From Aralia elata (Eukaryota > Streptophyta > Magnoliopsida > Apiales > Araliaceae): a DNA stretch of 64,000 nucleotides. The stretch lies in contig CM068380.1 of assembly GCA_034770075.1 (NCBI GenBank), positions 84,094,112-84,158,111 on the forward strand, read 5' to 3'. Made by a program: the position numbers and the translations under genes. The notes below the pieces were generated by a model, which saw only the letters and a program-made list of their open reading frames with translations, had not been told where the DNA came from and searched no databases. Positions 12,601 through 22,827 of the stretch are shown in pieces. Within the stretch, counting starts at the first letter, position 1. Every line of letters begins with the position of its first letter.

Positions 12601-13953
12601 TATGTTATTTCTAAAACCGTGTAAAATACCTATAGTAAGCCAGAAATTCCAATATTTAGATTAAAACATGGTCAATGTGTGGGAAGCCTAGATAAAATTC
12701 TGATAATTACCTCAATACATCCTCCCTGAATGAGACATCCTGGAGATTAACAACTCGAAGCTGTAAACTAATGGCATGCATCATCGACATAATATAGTCT
12801 TGGTTCAACAAACAGGATGATGTATGAAGTATGTCGACTGCTTCAATCTCAGAACTGGATGCAAAAAAGACATCAATAAGTGGAGAGAAATCAGCATCCT
12901 TGAGTTGGTCCAATAAGACCAGTATAGTACATTTCTGGCTGATGGACTTCTGGATATCTGCCTGAAAAATAAAAAATATAGTATGCCATCAGAATAAATC
13001 TCAACACCCTCTGTGGAAACTTATATCAAATACTGTAGCAATGTATCACCAGTAGATATTCAAAACTTCATTGCAGAGCAAAATAAGAGAGATGCTGGAG
13101 CATCAGCATCTCCAGGCCTCCTATCACATTCTCAATCATTTCAATAATATTAATCCAATTTTTTGTGATGTTAACATTATGCATCTTAATTCTTAAATAG
13201 CACCTAATCCTAATTCCAAATTTCAGATGTTAGTGAGTAAAGTAGGATTAAATTTATGAAAAAACAAAAAAATCCAGCAAAGCAAACTACTATCACAAAT
13301 CTCTTCCTGATCAACTGTATAGTAAAACAATTGAAAGTTCAGGAGCATGACCTTGTAGAACCACCATAATACTGCAGAGTTAGGTAGGACCTCGTGCCTC
13401 TTGCAAGAATCCAAATACCTAACAACCAAGAGAAAGTATATTTCTTATTAAATAGCATTCCAGTGACCATCATTATCAATGTGTATTTGCAACATGTGAA
13501 TAAAAAAGGATTGTAATGTATTTTAATGCCCTTAATTTCCTACAAAATAAGTAACTAGCAAGCTTCTCCAGTTAAAACCTGGTTCATGTATGACAAGTCA
13601 AAAGTAGCAATAATAAGGAAATGATGAGCAAAAATTGATTAATATGGCCTGGTCATCTGCTATCGAAGAAGACGTTACAACTTACAAGATGTGAGAATAG
13701 AAACAATGACAGAGACATGTGGCCTAACATATAATAAGTCCTACATGGAGCTAAATAGTACGATTAAATTCACGCAGACATAGCATATGCCTCCTTCCTA
13801 TTTAAGTACCATAACTACTACTTCTTTTTTACTTCCTTTTCCCTAAGTAGGGATTACCGACAAAATTTTGAAAACTACATGCCCCTTTTGCAAATCCTAC
13901 TTATTAAACTTTCACAGAATTGCAGCTGCAAATTCACCCTTGGCCCCAGTAAC

Positions 13954-13998
<45 letters not shown>

Positions 13999-15416
13999 TT
14001 CTGACAAATCAATAGTACTACCTAAAAGTGTTGAAAGTAGAATTTTAAAAACTATTGTATAGCCCTTTCAAAGTTCATGTTATTTATGTTGGGGGAGAAC
14101 CGGGGAGCATGCGCATCGCGTGCGCGTATACAAGACACTAACATACATGTTTAGAACCCAACTTGACCCAAAAGCTTAAGCCATTAGGTTTTGGGCCCTT
14201 AAGGCTAAACCCTTAAGGGAGACCCTTAAGGGAGTACCAATCCTTCATCCAGAATTCACCACTATCGCATGTCTTTTGAAGAAGTTGCACAAGGCACTAA
14301 CATACATGTTTAGAACTCAACTTGACCCAAAAGCTTAAACCATTAGGTCTTGGGCCTTAAGGCTAAACCCTCAAGGGAAGTACCAACCCTTTATCCAAAA
14401 TTCACCACCAACGCGTGTCTTTTGAAGAGGCTGTCCGAAATTAATTTTTGAACCACCATCGTGTATCTTTTAAAAAGGCTCACCGGCCCAAGATCAATCT
14501 TGCGTAGCTTTGATACCAATTGTTGGGGGAGAACCAAAGAGCCCGCGCGTTACGTGCGTATACATAAAGCATTAACATACATATTTAGAGCCCAACTTGA
14601 CCCAAAAGCTTAAGTCATTAGGTCTTGGACCTATTCATGTATATAAGTCATTCACTCTGTTATTATTTATTTGACGTAAGACTCCAACTCACTTGTGATA
14701 TCCTAACAATTTAAGGAGTAATTTAGCACCTGTGTTCCTTACCCCAAAAAAAAGTATGCATATTTTTATGTGGACACGTTAATCCTATTATAGAATATAT
14801 ATTTTTCAAAAGAAAGGGTTGCCATCCTTAGGCATGTTGTCATCCAGATCCATAGGGGAAAATAGACAACCATCCCTCCCTCTGTTAATGTTTCCTTTAA
14901 CATACAAAGTCTTAGTTGAGGTAGCTAATGAATTAGCTCATTGCATACACTGTTAATTTACAACCAGAAATTCAGAAAAAAACACTCCTGTTAACACACC
15001 GGCACAACCTCCAAGATGTTAATTAACCACTCATATATTTAGGCTTACCAATTAGAAATTTATTACCTCATACAGAACTTGGACTTGTTCATTTTCTGGC
15101 TATCATACGTAATACTACTAATTTTTAGGACTAATATGGCAATTACAACCATGAGTAAGAAAACTTGGCGAATGGTTTTTGTAATAAAAAAAATTAAAAA
15201 ATACTAGTAATTTGAAGACAATCAGACCTCATCATCCAAATTAACCCAGGCACGGAAGGAAAAGAAAACCAGAAGAAAAGTGCTAATATTTTGAAATAAA
15301 AGTGACCCGATTTCAGAAATTTAAAACCACAGTAAAACCAAAGTGGAAGGTCGGTAGGTAGCTAGCTAGATGGGGAGAGAGATCTAGTGACACCTGTCCA
15401 AGAAATGGAGAAACAT
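9615..15416 (-). CDS. LRR + WD40 protein with DWD motif, DHU1-like
   Basis: Nine coding exons on the - strand: 15394-15416, 13352-13418, 12711-12961, 11858-12425, 11095-11760, 10505-10945, 10059-10253, 9880-9936 and 9615-9704. All have GT..AG borders and consistent phases and give 785 residues. The start MFLHFLDRYLDSCKRHEVLP follows an in-frame stop. Residues about 60-210 are leucine-rich (LRVVNLQDVSF, MHTLNLDFCTSLTSLEKDCF). From about 430 there are WD40 repeats, with the DDB1-binding WDxR motif (MWDLRQ) near residue 633. Such DWD proteins serve as substrate receptors of CUL4-DDB1 ubiquitin ligases. I recall this LRR-WD40 layout as DWD HYPERSENSITIVE TO UV-B 1, a negative regulator of UV-B signalling; the family match is strong, the exact name less so. 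Two nearby acceptors precede exon 4, and only the one ending at 12426 keeps the frame. Intron 1 carries a TRIM-like element. Confidence 0.85.
13957..13996. repeat. (TA)n microsatellite in intron 1
   Basis: An uninterrupted TA run of about 20 units inside the intron. No inverted-repeat element was noticed at its edges, unlike several other TA runs in this window. Confidence 0.95.
14087..14708 (-). mobile_element. TRIM-like LTR element with 5-bp target duplication
   Basis: Bounded by ATTTA at 14082-14086 and 14709-14713. The right copy of the terminal repeat (14521-14708, 188 bp) starts TGTTGGGGGAGAACC and ends CCTAACA. The left copy starts the same way at 14087 and matches for about 130 bp before diverging. 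A third partial copy lies near 14286-14380 (ACTAACATACATGTTTAGAA, CCCAAAAGCTTAA). Next to the right repeat, read on the - strand, is TGGTATCAAAGC, one base from the usual initiator-Met primer site TGGTATCAGAGC. This sets the orientation. At 622 bp it has no room for gag or pol. The broken left repeat suggests internal rearrangement. Confidence 0.7.
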
Positions 15417-18400
15417 TGTGACTTTGGCTGCCTGCAAGTCAGTCTTTCACATCCTCGATCAGCTCAGCTCGAGGTCGGGCGGCCAGTCGGTTATGTGTTG
15501 GCCAAAATATGTATGTTGTTGGATTAAAGGTAAAGGAAAAGTCCCTCTGTGTAATAGCAGAGCAGGGCAGGGCAGAGAAAGATAAAAGAGAATAAGCAAA
15601 GTAGCTCCTGTCACTATATATGTACCACTCAACCCACGAGCAATCAAGGCACCAGCACATGGGAATACCGGGTAGATAAGTATTACAAATTCACGTATCA
15701 TATGTACGGCTATATATACGTGTGTGTATATATATAGGATTTTCTTAATGGGTGCTTTAAGGGCACACATTATACATAGTAATTGAGAGAATATGCACAG
15801 TAATCAAGTAAATATTCTTTCGATTTCTGTGTACAGTGTGTATCCTTAGGACACATATTAGAAGGACCCATATATATACATATCCATAAAATAAACGAGG
15901 TGTGTATATAAATATATAAACGAAGCTTCCTTCCCCTTTCTTCTTTCTTGTAGTGCTTATACTCAAACTTCAAACCATCTTATTAATTGTCTACAAGATA
16001 AGAACACCCTCCCCCTGGTCAATGTCTTGGGGAGTTTTTTAAATGGATAAAAATAGATTTTTTTTTATGTTAATGTGTTGTCCAAGGAATGACTCCACTT
16101 CTCTGTCCGAGCTCGTGTCTTTTTAATAATAGACATAAAAAGAAAAAATCACCTTTCTAGCTAAAAATTGTTGTCAAACTGAAAACAAAATGATATAAAT
16201 GGATTTTTATAATTTCTTTATCGCTCTCTATTTATAAATATAACAAAATTTAATAACGAGTAAATTTATAATCTAAATTTCACACTTTCGATTATATTTC
16301 TCTTATAACCTCACAAATTACATTAAAAAAAATACTATATGCTTTCTACATTTTTATTTTCCATCCTAATTAATTATTTCGCTTTTTATTATATAAAAAA
16401 AGAAGTTAATCACAAACATAGCGTCAAAGTCTAAATTTAGAAGTAACAAGGGAATCTATCTATGCAATCAGGATGCCAGTCTGCTATTGGCTGTTAAGGA
16501 GTAACATGTCCTTTTTCTCCAAGATTGCCTAAAGATTTTGACTGAGATGAAAAACTGCTGTATGTATTTAGACATCATTTTATTTATTTTATAAATTAAT
16601 TAGAAAGACTTGCAAACAAAAATCATAAAAGGACCATGTACGTACCAGAATTAGGTTGTACTACCCATCGTAATGGACCAGACCTATTAATGGTATTTAG
16701 ACAATAATCAATTGAAAGGCCTCCATCGCAATCTACTCAATTATTTGTAAATACTATTAACAATAAAACTCTTGACTCCACTATTTGATCGATCTAATCT
16801 AAAACTTATTCAACTTTACAAGTCTATATATTTTTAAAATGTTTGGAAGGTTGACCTGACCCCTCACCGGGTCTTATCTTAACTTGTGATAATTAACCCT
16901 CACCATATCTAGTAATATTCTATTTATTCTAAAATTAAAATTTTAATTTAATTTCTGAGGTCAAACGATTGATATATTAAATTTTAAAATTAGTATGATT
17001 AATAAAAATTTAAAATAAAATAAATTTTGTAATTAATAAATTTTGTTATGTATTATATAATTATAATAATTGTATCAATTAAAATTAGATAAATTCACAT
17101 TAATTTAAAATCTAATATGTTGTTATTTAATTTTAAAAGACAAATTATATCTCTAATTTTGGATTATAACTCGAAAAAGCCGTTAGTCGCCTTCATTTAC
17201 TGCAACTATTTTTCCAAGTCTTGAGCCTAACCCGACCCAAATCAATAAATCAACCTCCAAGATGATGCTTCTATGCTTCATTTACTGCACGACTTTTTCA
17301 CTTTATTATGCAAAGTGAGAGTCGTACCAACCAAGATAAGAGCATTGCTGTGAACTTACAAAACATGTTTCATCATATAATTTAGCAAACAAATGAAAAA
17401 AAAATGGAAAACACGTTTCATCAAATCCAAAAGTGTAAATAAAAAGTTGGAAAAAAACATGTTTCATCAAAATCAAAACGTGCCAATAATACCGTATGCT
17501 TACGTGTTTCCACCAAATTTGGACCCAATTTTGGGCTTCATCTCAGGCCTTTAAAACTGAAATATGAGCTAGCTGACTTTTTGGACTCCCCTACTACTAA
17601 TCCAAATAGGCTTGCCCAAAGAATCTGCAATCCATCAGCTTTAAAGTCTATTGGATCTATCAGGGTTCCATGGACGGACTAGACTGGGGCTTAAGTGGAA
17701 AGATGGATGAAAAAAACTTTTAACTTGGAGAATTTGTGGTTAACAGCCAGCTGCCAGCCCATACACTTGTGATTGAGGCTTATTACGCCATAACGGCAAG
17801 TTGTGGACACTGGACAGTGCAGGCCTGCCGAGCCATAACTAAATTTTTCTCTCTCACCAAACCTCAAAGTCCTTATCATCTTTGCCCAAATCTGTCCTGC
17901 CTCCTGCTTAGTGGATGAGGACTGGAGGAGAACGAATTTCCTTTGATCTAAATATGTGGTTAATGGTAAAATTGCTTAAAAGGAAGAACAACAAGAAGGG
18001 TTCTTTTGTTTTTACTGTGAAAAAGGATGACTAGTGAGTGTCTCCACAAGATGGTTGGTTGCATACAATACAAATGTTAGTTCATCCCAAGTCACCGGAG
18101 GATTAAAATCTACAAAATAATCTCCTCCCACGAACTATTCACACGGGCTAGAACTTAGAAAAATGTTGATTCATTCCCATCTACTTCCACAAACCATACA
18201 CATGACATGGGCTACTAGATATCCATATGTTGGTTCATAATAAATGATTGAGCTTGAGCTAAATCTACTACACACAAGAGTTTAATACGGTTGTGGGCTC
18301 ATGCCATCCAATCCAAACTCACTTCTCTCTTAATTAGCAAAATAAAGACACTTTAATTATGCACCTGTGTTATTTCCTTTCTGCTTTGCCGTAGGGAAAA

Positions 18401-19160
18401 ATAAAGACACTTTAATTAGCAAAATTAACTATTGCCGTAGGGAAAAATTGGAATACACCTGTGTTATTTCCTTTCTGCTTTGCTTATGTGAGAGAATGTG
18501 AGATGATAATAAACTCTATAAAAGAAGATCAAACAGCTAGAAGAATTATACTCCCAAGATGAATAACCAAAACAACATTAGTACTAACTAATGTTACGTT
18601 TAGATCGAGAGAATAGAATAGAGAAAAGAATAAAATAAAAATTGTGTATTTAATGATTATTTTAAAGGATAAACCATTCCAATAGAATGAAAATTTATTC
18701 AATCCCTTTGTTTTTTTATTCAATGTGGAGAAAGTAGAATAAAATCAATTCCAATAGAATAAATATATATTATAATTTTGTCGTTACATCACAACACCAC
18801 CACCACCAATAACCAAGAATACACTTAAAATAACTTAAAATTATTTTATTTTATCCTCCATTTTATTTCATTTTTTCAATTCAAACAAAAAAAAAATAAT
18901 AATAGTTCATGCTACAAAGGTAACACACTAGCAAAGATTCAAAGAATATAAAAAACCAATGCGGCAATTATTATTCCCAAAAGATTTACTTACAAATACA
19001 GGCTGTGAGGTCAACAGTAATTACTACTAATACAAAACCACTATATCAAACTCAAACGCTGATTAAGGACATGGGGACAGAAGACAGAGACAGCCGTCGG
19101 ACAGAACAATGAAAGATTAAAAATATAGACGAGTACATCTCTAGTCTAGTCTAGTCTAGT
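15417..19160. other. Intergenic: LRR-WD40 upstream region and AGP downstream region
   Basis: The part from 15417 to about 15700 should hold the 5' UTR and promoter of the LRR-WD40 gene. It has a TATATATA block near 15725-15735, but no start site can be fixed. The rest is AT-rich. It has three AAACATGTTTCATCA/ACACGTTTCATCA words at 17360-17470 and interleaved duplicates at 18342-18483. No open frame resembles a known protein. Confidence 0.55.
18342..18483. repeat. Interleaved short direct repeats
   Basis: The 28-bp word CACCTGTGTTATTTCC..TTTGC occurs at 18362-18389 and again at 18456-18483. GCCGTAGGGAAAAAT and AATAAAGACACTTTAATTA also each occur twice in between. The pattern suggests a local duplication followed by rearrangement. 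Confidence 0.75.
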
Positions 19161-19164
19161 CTAG
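19141..19164. repeat. CTAGT pentanucleotide array overlapping the AGP stop codon
   Basis: Four full CTAGT units plus CTAG lie at 19141-19164. The final CTA (19161-19163) is the TAG stop codon of the arabinogalactan protein read on the - strand. The array therefore forms the first bases of its 3' UTR. Confidence 0.9.
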
Positions 19165-20163
19165 AAGAACCATCCAAACACAGCCCATCCCACTACCAAG
19201 CCTCCCACTACCTTCTGCACGCACTTCAAGCTCCTCTCTGCTCCACTCTGCATTTTGTTTCCACAAAAAGTCAATACTCCATTTTTAATCCAATCAACTA
19301 ATTACTATTTACTACAACTAGTTTTGCGACTTTTGTCATGTTAATCGTTCCTGGCTATAATTCAGCGCACCGTGCATTTTATCAACATTGCTATCTTACG
19401 CATTTTTCAGTTTCTTCTAATTTTGATTGTTTTTGTTGGGATAGAAAGATATAGATTTATATACTACAGTAAGGTTATAAGATAAACAGTAATGTGGGAT
19501 GAATTAAGCCAGATCTGGATGCGTATTTAATGATCCGGCCGGCGTATGTTAGGAAGAGAGAAAAATTCAACGTACCTCATCGGGAAGTGATGATGGGCCA
19601 GGTGATTCCGAATCTTGACTAGGTCCAGGAGCTTCGGCAGGAGGTGCAGGCGGGCCGAGCAACGCTGGCGATGGAGCAGGCGCATTGTGCTTTTTGCCCT
19701 TACTCTTCTTCTTACTCGGAGCGGGAGCAGGAACGGTAGCAGGCGGCGCGGATTCAGGTGCAGGAGGACTCTCCGGTGCCGGAACAGGAGGAGACAGCGT
19801 AGGCGGAGGCACTGGAGGGGAGCTGACTGGAACCGGAGCAGTCGGCGCGCTCACGGGTGCGTTAGCTGGTGGTGCGGATACAGGAGCCTTTACAACTGGT
19901 GTCGGTGGAACTGATACCGGAGCCGCAGTCGGAGGAATTGAAATTGCAGTCGGTGGTGATGAAGTCGGAGCCTTCGCCGGAGACGTAGCTGGAGCCGGGG
20001 ATTTAGGTTTCGTAGGAGCCGCCGCCGTAGTAGGCGACGCAGCAGGAGTAGCCACCGTCGTCGCAGGTGGAGCTTTGGTGGGGGCTGCCGCCGGGGACTG
20101 GCCTCCGACGCTGGCAACTATAATGCAGACAAATGCAAAGGCTAAAGCACTCTTACGATCCAT
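19161..20163 (-). CDS. Lysine-rich classical arabinogalactan protein (AGP17/18/19 group)
   Basis: Two exons on the - strand, 19576-20163 and 19161-19247, joined in phase across a 328-bp intron (GAG|GTACGT..ATGCAG). The product has 224 residues: a signal peptide (about 1-21, ending ASVGG), a Pro/Ala/Ser/Thr-rich domain with the Ala-Pro, Ser-Pro and Val-Pro spacing typical of arabinogalactan glycomodules, and a short basic stretch KKKSKGKKH at 151-159 that defines the lysine-rich subclass. An acidic linker follows, then in exon 2 a small-residue GPI attachment site (about S197/G198) and a hydrophobic tail (VVGGLVVGWAVFGWFF). The mature protein should be heavily O-glycosylated and GPI-anchored at the plasma membrane. 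Arabidopsis AGP17 affects Agrobacterium binding and AGP18 is needed for megaspore selection. Position next to SRFR1 suggests the AGP18/AGP17 lineage, not AGP19. Confidence 0.92.
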
Positions 20164-20210
20164 GGCTTCTTCAAGAGAGGAGAATATGAAGATGGTGATG
20201 GAGTAACACT

Positions 20211-20213
<3 letters not shown>

Positions 20214-20241
<28 letters not shown>
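20214..20241. repeat. (GA)n microsatellite in the AGP 5' leader
   Basis: About 14 AG/GA units begin 50 bases upstream of the AGP start codon; on the coding strand this is a CT run. CT-rich leaders are common in highly expressed plant genes. Whether it is transcribed depends on the unknown start site. Confidence 0.85.
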
Positions 20242-20246
<5 letters not shown>

Positions 20247-20624
20247 GGAGAGAGCATAAGTAGGCGTATGTGTTAACGTGTAGATGAGGAGCCTAAGGAT
20301 TAAAGAAGGTTGGACATCTGTGTGGGGCCATGCATTAGCGAACAAAATAAACAAACGGTAATGTGGCGAGTAAACAAACAGTCTGTATTTGATGTGTGAG
20401 TAGTGAGGGTGGGTCCCGATTGCATGTGATATACTACAGTGTCGTTGAAGCGGTAGCGACAAGTGATTCTGTGCGGGATTTGGTTTTGCTTTGCTTGGGC
20501 CTTAGGGGCACATTTTACAGCTGGAAATGTTTTCAAGTGGGGACCGTCAACGAACCCTCTCAGTGGGTCCCGCTCATCTCTTGTTTTAGCATTACTTGCC
20601 TTGAACTTCTGTTGCATAACTGGC

Positions 20625-20667
<43 letters not shown>

Positions 20668-20937
20668 AGCAATCCATGATATTTATTACTACTACTACTT
20701 TTTAAAATATAAGAATTTTGTAAAAAGAATTATCAGAGTTCATCTTAATGAAGGAAGCATCATATTCTGAGCTGAGAAACACACTAAAGTTGATTTGAAC
20801 CCCATCTTAATGAAGGAAGTATCATATTCATTCATGACTCGCCGCAAAAGTAAAAAGAGAAAAAGAGATAGAAAACTCATTCTTAATTCACGGAAAAAGA
20901 AACACACACGAGTGGTAGATAAATAAGAGAGGCCAGA

Positions 20938-20983
<46 letters not shown>

Positions 20984-22827
20984 GCCAATTATAGATTTTT
21001 CCTTAGAACATAGGGGGGTCCTTCATTATCTTTGGTACGCCATGTCTTTCACCAATTATCATCGCAATTATTCCATCATGTATGCCAGGATCAAGCTTCC
21101 CTCCATACTTATTCCATGTTAATAAGACACTCGGTACCAATTACTATCAAACTGAGTTTGAAAGCACCCAACATAATCCAGAATCTATTCTTGCCTGATT
21201 ATTTCAAACGCAATTTATTATGATATTCAAACGCACCACACTATCGCTCTAAAACTTACCAACCAATTTTGTAGGCTTTCACACTTGATGTCATAAAAAC
21301 TTTGGCGATGCTTTCTTTGCATTTCACTCCAATGTTAAAAGTAAACATTCTTGTATCGACTAAATTGCAATTGATGAAATACAAAGCAAACAATATATCA
21401 ACTTATTTTATAACATAGTTGATTAATTTGAAAGAAAATAAGAGAATGAAGAATACAAATGTGATACTTCCTTTATCGGGAGATGAAAATTATATTCGAC
21501 TTTTTTTTTTCTCTTATTTATGAATATTTAGGTTTAACATTTTAACTAAATATATATTTGTAACATTAATGTTAACCACTTTTAGTTGAAGGTAAATTTA
21601 AAACATTTAACTTTTTATTTGTTGTTTTAAAAACATACATAAATTAAATCAATTTTAGAATTTTGCAAATTGAAGTATTGGACAGTCCATTTGTGGGACG
21701 GAGAGAGTAGCATTCAAATGCTTTGGAATTGTGTATACTGAAGATGAGAAAATAAAGTAACAGGATTTTTCTTCATTTGTAGCAGTCCTGTGAGGCTGTG
21801 ACATAGCCTCCTCAAAGAAAGAACCAGTGGAGAAAATTTTTTGATCATGCAACCTTCTCTTTTGAACGCTTCAACATGCAATCCAGAGTTTTATCCTTTC
21901 CTGTATTGTCAATACTACTCATAATTGTATTTCTTAAATGGTACAGAAATTTATCTTAATAAAAAAGGCTTAAAGTAGAGTACTCCTATATATTAGGTAA
22001 AGAGACTTGATCACCATTAGACAAAATCGCAAGTTGGCTTCACAAAATCACAGACTTGGTTTCAAAAGAGTCATCATCTGAATGGCATCAGATTGGATTA
22101 TCTTGTTATTCAGAATAAATAAAAGCTGTCAAAAATTCTCTCTTAGACCTGTTGGAGGGTAACAATCATAAGCACAATAACTGAATCTATCAAATATTCA
22201 ACCGTTTGAAAGGTTGTCCCCCCGTTTCACTTTACATCTCATGTTAGAGGTTTGGCTGTTACCCATTTTTATGGTAATCAGGGTATCAAGGCAAAACCAA
22301 AAGCAATATGATATCATTCATTTTCACGGCAAAGCTAGACATACATTAAGCTAATGGACATGACTACTTGATATAGGAAGACAAAATCATGTAAAGGAAA
22401 CAAACGTTGAAGAAACAAGTTTATACTTTATCTGGGGTTTATAGAATACAGTCCACAACTCCACATATATTATAAGCACATCATATGTTCTATGATTGCA
22501 ACAATTTATTTATTTTTTGGGCAACTTAAGATCATATGATTAATACGACAACTTTAAGTCCAAAGCCACCCCTTAAAGAAACCTTTCAGTATCTACTATC
22601 ACTAGAATATGGCAGAACTATCAAGTTAACTTTGAATAATTTGCTTTTAATTTTATTTGCAATGAAAAATTCCCCTTTTATTCATGCAGTCTTGGTCCAA
22701 AGTTCTCTTTCACATATTTGCAAGCATCGGAAAGGTTGGCCATATGTCTTAGCTAAGGATTTTCTATTAAGACGCATACAGACCTACAGATGCAGCTTAT
22801 TTACCTTCTAAGAAAATTGAACACTGC
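20242..22827. other. Intergenic: AGP upstream region and SRFR1 downstream region
   Basis: The AGP promoter should lie in the first few hundred bases. The spacer has an (AAT)n run at 20626-20666, an (ATT)n run at 20938-20981 and a 27-bp direct repeat between them (listed separately). From 21000 to 22827 it is AT-rich with no recognisable gene. Part next to 22828 is probably the SRFR1 3' UTR. Confidence 0.55.
20626..20981. repeat. (AAT)n and (ATT)n runs flanking a 27-bp direct repeat
   Basis: (AAT)n at 20626-20666 and (ATT)n at 20938-20981 are complementary and could pair as a hairpin. Between them CATCTTAATGAAGGAAG[C/T] plus ATCATATTC occurs at 20741-20767 and 20803-20829 with one mismatch. 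This lies 0.5-0.8 kb upstream of the AGP start codon. Confidence 0.85.

Larger units (their letters stand above)
13419..15393 (-). other. Intron 1 of the LRR-WD40 gene
   Basis: A 1975-bp intron between a 23-nt first coding exon and the 67-nt second exon. It contains a (TA)n run at about 13957-13996 and the TRIM-like element at 14087-14708. No coding exon is needed to join the two flanking exons in phase. Confidence 0.75.

Noticed and set aside
19615..20206. Gly-rich and Arg-rich frames on the + strand over the AGP
   Set aside because: They are other-frame readings of Pro/Ala codons (GGN/GCN); the - strand gene has signal peptide, glycomodules and GPI tail.
20300..20988. Frames with long Ile or Asn runs
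   Set aside because: They come from the (AAT)n and (ATT)n microsatellites.
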